A stretch of 64,000 nucleotides of DNA from Roseateles_B sp041906185 (GTDB lineage: Bacteria > Pseudomonadota > Gammaproteobacteria > Burkholderiales > Burkholderiaceae_C). This document shows, piece after piece, positions 59,666-64,000 of the stretch (its first letter is position 1; the number at the start of each line of letters is the position of its first letter). Location of the stretch: positions 62,001-126,000 of the forward strand of contig JAYRJQ010000008.1 of NCBI GenBank assembly GCA_041906185.1, in the 5' to 3' direction. The translations under genes and the position numbers were made by a program. Under the pieces are notes generated by a model. That model was not told where the DNA came from and searched no databases. It saw nothing but the letters and a program-made list of their open reading frames with translations.

Positions 59666-61617
59666 GCGCAGGCCTTGGTGTCGTCCGTGAAGCCCTTGAA
59701 GCGGCCCTTCTTGAGGTGAACCAGCAGCAGCGAAATGGCCGCCGGGGTCACGCCGGAGAGGCGCGATGCCTGGCCCAGCGTTTCCGGTCGGTGCTTGTTG
59801 AGCTTCTGCCGGACCTCGAAGGAGAGGGCGGTCACCTGGGCATAGTCCAGCTCCTCGGGCAGCTTGAGGTGCTCGAAGTGCGCGGCGCGGGCGACGTCTT
59901 CCGTCTGCTTGCTGATGTAGCCGGCGTACTTGACGCTGGTCTCCACCTGTTCAATGACGGCATCGGCCAGGGCGCTGCCGAGATCGGTCGTGAGTGTTTC
60001 ACGTGAAACACCAGCTTCCGGCCTGGCGATGGCGGCCACCTCGGCCACGGTGTCGTAGGCAACGCCGGGTCGGCGAAGGAGGTCGACGAGGTTGTATTCA
60101 CGTTCGAGCGCCTTCCCGACCAGCCGCTCGGCGTCCGTCGCGGGAAGGATGCCGGGATGCACCCAGGTGCTCTTCAGCTTCTCTGTTTCACGTGAAACAG
60201 CGTCCCGCTTGCGATTGAAAGCCGTCCAGCGGGCGTCGTCGACCAGGCCCAGCTCGCGGCCCTTCTCGGTCAGGCGCATATCGGCGTTGTCCTCGCGCAG
60301 CTGCAGCCGGAATTCGGCACGGCTGGTGAACATGCGGTAGGGCTCGGTGACGCCCTTGGTGATGAGGTCGTCGACCAACACGCCCAAATAAGCCTGCTCG
60401 CGGCCGGGCAGCCAGGCGCCGCGGCCTTGCGTCTGCAGCGCGGCGTTCATGCCGGCGAACAGGCCTTGGGCGGCGGCCTCTTCATAGCCCGTCGTCCCGT
60501 TGATCTGGCCGGCGAAGAAGAGGCCCTGGATGGCGCGGGTCTCGAAGCTGGACTTCAGCTCGCGCGGGTCGAAGTAGTCGTACTCGATGGCGTAGCCGGG
60601 GCGCAGGATGTGCGCTTGCTCCAGCCCGGGGATCGAGCGCACGGCGGCGAGCTGAATGTCGAAGGGCAGGGAGGTCGAGATGCCGTTGGGGTAGAACTCG
60701 TGCGTGGTGAGCCCCTCGGGCTCGAGGAAGATCTGGTGCGAGTCCTTGTCGGCGAAGCGGTTGATCTTGTCCTCGATGGACGGGCAGTAACGCGGCCCCA
60801 CGCCCTCGATCACGCCGGTGAACATCGGGCTGCGGTCGAAGCCGGAGCGGATGATGGCATGCGTGCGCTCGTTGGTGTGGGTGATCCAGCAAGGCAGCTG
60901 ACGCGGGTGCTGGTCCGCCGAGCCCATGAAGCTGAACACGGGCACGGGGTCGAGGTCCCCCGGCTGCTCGGTGCAGCGGGTGAAGTCGATGCTACGGCCG
61001 TCGATACGGGGCGGCGTGCCGGTCTTCAGGCGCCCCTGCGGCAGTTTCAGTTCCTTGAGGCGGCCCGACAAGCGCACGGCGGGCGGGTCGCCGGCGCGCC
61101 CGGCGCTGAAGTTCTCCAGGCCGATGTGGATGCGGCCATCCAGGAAGGTGCCCGCCGTCAGGACCACCGCCCGTCCGCGGAACTGCAGACCGGACTGTGT
61201 GACAGCACCCACCACGCGATCGCCCTCGACCATCAGGTCGTCCACGGCCTGCTGGAAGAGCCACAGGTTCGGCTGGTTCTCCAGGCGGTGGCGGATGGCG
61301 GCCTTGTACAGCACGCGATCGGCCTGGGCGCGGGTGGCGCGCACGGCGGGCCCCTTCGAGCCGTTGAGGATGCGGAACTGGATGCCGGACTCGTCCGTCG
61401 CGGCGGCCATGGCGCCACCCAGCGCATCCACTTCCTTGACGAGGTGACCCTTGCCGATGCCGCCGATCGACGGGTTGCAGCTCATCTGGCCGAGCGTCTC
61501 GATGTTGTGGGTCAGCAGCAGGGTGCGCACACCCATGCGCGCCGCGGCCAGGGCGGCCTCGGTACCGGCATGACCGCCACCAACCACGATGACGTCGAAC
61601 TCTTGGGGATACAGCAT
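59662..61617 (-). CDS. mnmG: tRNA uridine-5-carboxymethylaminomethyl modification enzyme MnmG (GidA)
   Basis: A 651-residue FAD protein that, with MnmE, modifies the wobble uridine of some tRNAs. It has the FAD-binding VVGGGHAGTEAALAAARMG near the N-terminus, MSCNPSIGGIGKGHL, the GYEEAAAQGLFAGMNAA segment and the C-terminal SRLSGVTPAAISLLL. Two exact parS sites lie inside the gene, each read as VSRET. A consensus DnaA box lies upstream at 61701. The length is standard. Confidence 0.96.
   Translation of the reverse strand: MLYPQEFDVIVVGGGHAGTEAALAAARMGVRTLLLTHNIETLGQMSCNPSIGGIGKGHLVKEVDALGGAMAAATDESGIQFRILNGSKGPAVRATRAQADRVLYKAAIRHRLENQPNLWLFQQAVDDLMVEGDRVVGAVTQSGLQFRGRAVVLTAGTFLDGRIHIGLENFSAGRAGDPPAVRLSGRLKELKLPQGRLKTGTPPRIDGRSIDFTRCTEQPGDLDPVPVFSFMGSADQHPRQLPCWITHTNERTHAIIRSGFDRSPMFTGVIEGVGPRYCPSIEDKINRFADKDSHQIFLEPEGLTTHEFYPNGISTSLPFDIQLAAVRSIPGLEQAHILRPGYAIEYDYFDPRELKSSFETRAIQGLFFAGQINGTTGYEEAAAQGLFAGMNAALQTQGRGAWLPGREQAYLGVLVDDLITKGVTEPYRMFTSRAEFRLQLREDNADMRLTEKGRELGLVDDARWTAFNRKRDAVSRETEKLKSTWVHPGILPATDAERLVGKALEREYNLVDLLRRPGVAYDTVAEVAAIARPEAGVSRETLTTDLGSALADAVIEQVETSVKYAGYISKQTEDVARAAHFEHLKLPEELDYAQVTALSFEVRQKLNKHRPETLGQASRLSGVTPAAISLLLVHLKKGRFKGFTDDTKACA
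59995..60010. other. parS site (perfect), within mnmG
   Basis: An exact 16-bp palindrome TGTTTCACGTGAAACA, the consensus ParB binding site. Confidence 0.93.
60184..60199. other. parS site (perfect), within mnmG
   Basis: A second exact TGTTTCACGTGAAACA, 189 nt from the first. Confidence 0.93.
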
Positions 61618-61700
61618 GGCAAAGGCACGGGCCCCCAGCCGCGGCAGCAGCCTTGAGCCCGAGATCAGCAGCGGGGAAGGGGGGCGATTTTACCGGGGCC

Positions 61701-61709
61701 TGTGGATAA
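61701..61709 (-). promoter_or_regulatory. DnaA box upstream of mnmG
   Basis: TGTGGATAA on the plus strand, an exact TTATCCACA on the minus strand, 84 nt before the mnmG start. It may regulate mnmG with the cell cycle. It is a single site, unlike the clusters at 27.6 and 31.3 kb. Confidence 0.55.
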
Positions 61710-61746
61710 GTGCGAGCCCAACCCCTTGCCGCCCGCGGGCTGTTGA

Positions 61747-62862
61747 TCAGGCCATTGCCTCCTGCCGGACAAAGCGGGCGGTGGCCGTCAGGGCGGCGTC
61801 GAGTGGCGTAGCTTGCAGGTGCCAGCGCCGGGCCAAGGCGTCCGCGGCGGCGGTGTCGAACTCGGGGGCCTCCAGGAGAAAGTCGAGCCCCTCCGCGGAG
61901 GCACCGGCCCAGGCCGCCATGCCCGGCAGGCGCAGGGCGGCGCGCATCAGCGGCAGGGGCAGCGCGAGCCGCGGCGCCCGCACGGCCAGGGCGCTCGCCA
62001 GCTGATGCACCAAGGCATGGAAGCTGGGGCTGCTGTGGTCCAGCAGGAGGTAGTCGCCCGTGATGATGTCGCCGTCCAGGGCCAGATGGGCGAGGAAGTC
62101 CGCCAGGCGATCCACGCTGACGAGTGGCAACTGGTGGCGGTGAGAGCCGGGCAGGGCACTCAGGCGACCGCGCAAAAGCTGGCGGCAGAGGGCGTGCAAG
62201 GCCGCATGATGGGGCAGCTCCCCTTCGCGGGAGTGCCCGCAGACGGTGGCCGGGTGGACGCACAGCCAGTGTCTGCCCAGACGCGCGGCGAGCTCGCTCA
62301 TGTGGACCTGGGCTTCCAGCTTGCTGGCTTCGTAGCCACCCACCCGGCGGTAGACGCGGGCCCAATCGGTGGTGCCGTCAGCTGTGATGCCCAGGCGCGC
62401 GAGGTGCGGGCGATGCTGCGTCATGTAGCCTCCCAGGGCGATGAACCGGCCGGCGTGACCGCTTGGGTCCGTCTGGGCCGTCCACAAGGCTTCCGTGGCC
62501 TGCACCTGGGCGCGGTGGGCCTCGATCCGGCTCAGCCCCCATTCGAAACGGGCGGCCAGATGGATGACGACCGCGGGGCGCAGCTTACGAATGAGTGTCT
62601 GCGCCGCCGCGGCGTCCTCCAGTTGGTAGGGCACCGCCTGCAGGGTGGCCAGCACGGGGCCCGGGATGCCGCGTGCCGCCAGCCAGGTCAGCAGGGAGGC
62701 CCGCTGGGGTTGGGGATCGCGCAGGGCGAGCACCAACGGTGTCTCGGGCGCCAGTTGCAGGAGACGATGCAGCAGCCAGCGCCCGATCTGACCGGTGGCG
62801 CCGGTGATCAGGACCGCGCCGGGAGGCGTGGCGGCGGGTGTGACGTGACGTTCGATCGGCAT
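61747..62862 (-). CDS. NAD-dependent epimerase/dehydratase-like SDR protein
   Basis: A 371-residue extended SDR protein: nucleotide-binding GAVLITGATGQIGRWLLHRLL near residue 15, VVIHLAARFEWG, and YEASKLEAQVHMSELA, where Y-x3-K is the catalytic pair. Similar to NAD-dependent epimerases or sterol dehydrogenase-like proteins; the substrate is unknown. I chose the ATG at 62862 because AGGA lies 9 nt before it. It is divergent from a MerR-family regulator with a typical MerR operator between, which probably controls it. Confidence 0.8.
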   Translation of the reverse strand: MPIERHVTPAATPPGAVLITGATGQIGRWLLHRLLQLAPETPLVLALRDPQPQRASLLTWLAARGIPGPVLATLQAVPYQLEDAAAAQTLIRKLRPAVVIHLAARFEWGLSRIEAHRAQVQATEALWTAQTDPSGHAGRFIALGGYMTQHRPHLARLGITADGTTDWARVYRRVGGYEASKLEAQVHMSELAARLGRHWLCVHPATVCGHSREGELPHHAALHALCRQLLRGRLSALPGSHRHQLPLVSVDRLADFLAHLALDGDIITGDYLLLDHSSPSFHALVHQLASALAVRAPRLALPLPLMRAALRLPGMAAWAGASAEGLDFLLEAPEFDTAAADALARRWHLQATPLDAALTATARFVRQEAMA

Positions 62863-62906
62863 GGAAGGCATTCCTGAGGAGCTAGTGACCGTGGGAATGC
62901 TCAGGC

Positions 62907-62929
62907 CTTGACTACACTCCAGGGTCAAG
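62907..62929. promoter_or_regulatory. MerR-type operator/promoter between epimerase and merR genes
   Basis: CTTGAC and GTCAAG form a perfect inverted repeat around TACACTCCAGG. Read on the minus strand it gives TTGACC as a -35 for the epimerase gene, followed by a CTGGAGTGTAGTCAAGG dyad like those of MerR-regulated promoters, which overlap a long spacer. The -10 element is not clear. Confidence 0.6.
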
Positions 62930-63048
62930 CCCTCGCGCTCCCTTTTTCCTGCTGCCACATCGCGTGGTGCGGTGCCAGGGCGGGCCGGGGGCGTCACACG
63001 TCCACCGGTCGCGCGCATGGCGAGGGGCCGGGATGCCTGGAGTCCGCA

Positions 63049-63423
63049 ATGCTCATTGGTGAGTTGGCCGCCGTCAGCGGCCTCAGTCACGACACCCTTC
63101 GCTTCTATGAGCGTCAGGGCCTGCTGTCGGCCCTGCGCACGGACAAGGGCTATCGACGTTATGGACCCGAGGCCGCCGCGCGCCTGACGCTCATCCGCCT
63201 GGCACAGGGCCTCGGCTTCAGCCTGGCGGAGATCCGGGAGGTGCTGCAGCAGATGGACGGTCTGCAGACGGGTGCCCTGGAGACGGGGCAGGTGCAGGCC
63301 CTGCTGCAGGGCAAGCTGGCCCAGATCGATCAGCGGCTGGCAGAGCTCCAGGGCCTGAGGGCCAGCCTGTCGGAGCAGCTCCTGCGGGCCTGCCCTTTGC
63401 GGCTGCGGACGGAGGTGCAGTGA
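63049..63423 (+). CDS. MerR family transcriptional regulator
   Basis: A 124-residue regulator: the winged-helix N-terminus MLIGELAAVSGLSHDTLRFYERQGLLSALRTDKGYRRYG is classical MerR, followed by LIRLAQGLGFSLAEIREVL and a coiled-coil dimer helix. No metal-binding cysteine cluster is seen; only one Cys lies near the end (RACPLRL). It may sense an organic ligand. The ATG at 63049 gives the normal start. Its stop overlaps the next ATG (TGATG). Confidence 0.88.
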   Translation: MLIGELAAVSGLSHDTLRFYERQGLLSALRTDKGYRRYGPEAAARLTLIRLAQGLGFSLAEIREVLQQMDGLQTGALETGQVQALLQGKLAQIDQRLAELQGLRASLSEQLLRACPLRLRTEVQ

Positions 63424-63701
63424 TGGAATGCCGCGCCCGCTGCGCTGCCTGCTGCATCGCACCGTCCATCAGCTCACCGATTCCCGGCATGCCGCTGATC
63501 AACGGCATCAGCAAGCCGGCCGGCGTGCGCTGCATCCAGCTGGACGACGAGGACCGCTGCCGGATTTTCGGGCACCCGGAGCGCCCGGCCGTTTGCGCGT
63601 CCTTGCAGCCGTCCGAACTCATGTGCGGCGAGAGCCGGGAGCAGGCCATGCGCTGGCTGGGCTGGATGGAGGAGCAGACCGCGCCGGACCTGCCGGGCTG
63701 A
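63423..63701 (+). CDS. YkgJ family cysteine-cluster protein
   Basis: A 92-residue protein rich in cysteine: CRARCAACC at the N-terminus, then CIQL, CRIF, CASL and CGES. It matches the YkgJ/FliB-like zinc- or iron-cluster-binding family, of unknown function. The ATG overlaps the merR stop, so the two are translated together. Confidence 0.8.
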   Translation: MECRARCAACCIAPSISSPIPGMPLINGISKPAGVRCIQLDDEDRCRIFGHPERPAVCASLQPSELMCGESREQAMRWLGWMEEQTAPDLPG

Positions 63702-63720
63702 CGTCTGCTGACAGCGCCAG

Positions 63721-64000
63721 TCAGCGTGCCGGCCGGAACTCGAGGGCCAGGCCGCTGAACTCCATCGCCAGGGCATCGACAGCCAGTTGAAGTCGCCCTT
63801 GCGACGGATGATGCAGCGTCACATGCCCATCGTGGACGGCCACCAGCGGCGTCCAGCCCAGATGATGGTGCAGCAACAGGCAGGGCAGTTGCAGGTGTTC
63901 CAGGGACGCCGCTTCCAGCCGCACGGCGCGGCTGCGCAGACCGGCGCTCAGCGCGGTGAAGCAAAGCTGCTCCAGCCCGGCGGGGGCGTGGCGATCGGTG
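63721..64000 (-). CDS. C-terminal part of a degenerate C39-peptidase-like protein (partial)
   Basis: An open minus-strand frame enters from the right edge and stops at 63721. The visible 93 residues show GLRSRAVRL, SLEHLQLPCLLLHHHLGWTPLVAVHDGHVTLHHPSQG and FSGLALEFRPAR. The order of elements (strand, LPxxLxH, VVxxV, xxDPxxG, ef..FtGxALe.) is that of the C39 peptidase-like domain of type I secretion ABC transporters, but the usual NHF and DP catalytic positions read LGW and HP. It is probably inactive. The frame ends after the domain, without the transporter part. Most of the gene is outside the window. Confidence 0.5.
   Translation of the reverse strand, partial: TDRHAPAGLEQLCFTALSAGLRSRAVRLEAASLEHLQLPCLLLHHHLGWTPLVAVHDGHVTLHHPSQGRLQLAVDALAMEFSGLALEFRPAR

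Overview
The window is about 64 kb of very GC-rich, densely coded bacterial chromosome. Gene content and protein sequences point to a betaproteobacterium of the order Burkholderiales, probably in the Rubrivivax/Roseateles/Sphaerotilaceae neighbourhood. The clues are the mnmG-rsmG-parA block, the prkA-yeaH-spoVR set, a PhaB-type reductase, a short-form ArgC and a QueD/QueE pair. I cannot fix the genus from sequence alone. I saw no rRNA, tRNA, intact insertion sequence, prophage or CRISPR array.

Left part (1-27.5 kb): a SulP anion transporter, a LysE-type exporter, a giant beta-propeller sensor kinase, a predicted Tat-exported flavin lipoprotein oxidase, acetyltransferases, an acyl-CoA synthetase, trpS with an extra C-terminal YegP-like domain, a degenerate-GGDEF/intact-EAL protein and psd. 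At 20.1-22.4 kb is a three-part fusion: cysteine desulfurase, persulfide dioxygenase-like metallo-beta-lactamase fold, and rhodanese. From 22.4 to 27.5 kb eleven small genes all lie on the minus strand (HXXEE, VOC, SRPBCC, GFA, GNAT, ABM and NIPSNAP families plus unknowns).

Middle (27.5-36.6 kb): two intergenic regions, 3.6 kb apart, share the same ordered set of DnaA-box-like sites at matching spacings. Each is followed by a DnaA-trio-like stretch and an AT-rich stretch. They flank a three-domain QueD, queE and dctA. I propose them as a candidate duplicated or bipartite replication origin. Then come a MazG-like hydrolase, a DEDDh exonuclease, a GNAT, a periplasmic binding protein, an AbrB-antitoxin/PIN-toxin-like pair and phaB.

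Right part (36.6-64 kb): an unknown gene divergent from a WYL regulator with a perfect inverted repeat between them; a cobalamin adenosyltransferase; a D-lactate dehydrogenase-like flavoprotein; the spoVR-yeaH-prkA operon; parB; a DUF6249/ECF sigma/anti-sigma cassette; argC; two tandem OmpA-like proteins; then parA, rsmG and mnmG. Three parS sites lie inside rsmG and mnmG, while parB is about 8.7 kb away from parA. The window ends with a MerR-controlled epimerase and the C-terminus of a degenerate C39-peptidase-like protein.

Scattered over 39 kb are seven copies of a 14-15 bp sequence (GCAAGACCTGACCCC and its complement), five of them inside genes. Several read as added loops or termini in the encoded proteins.
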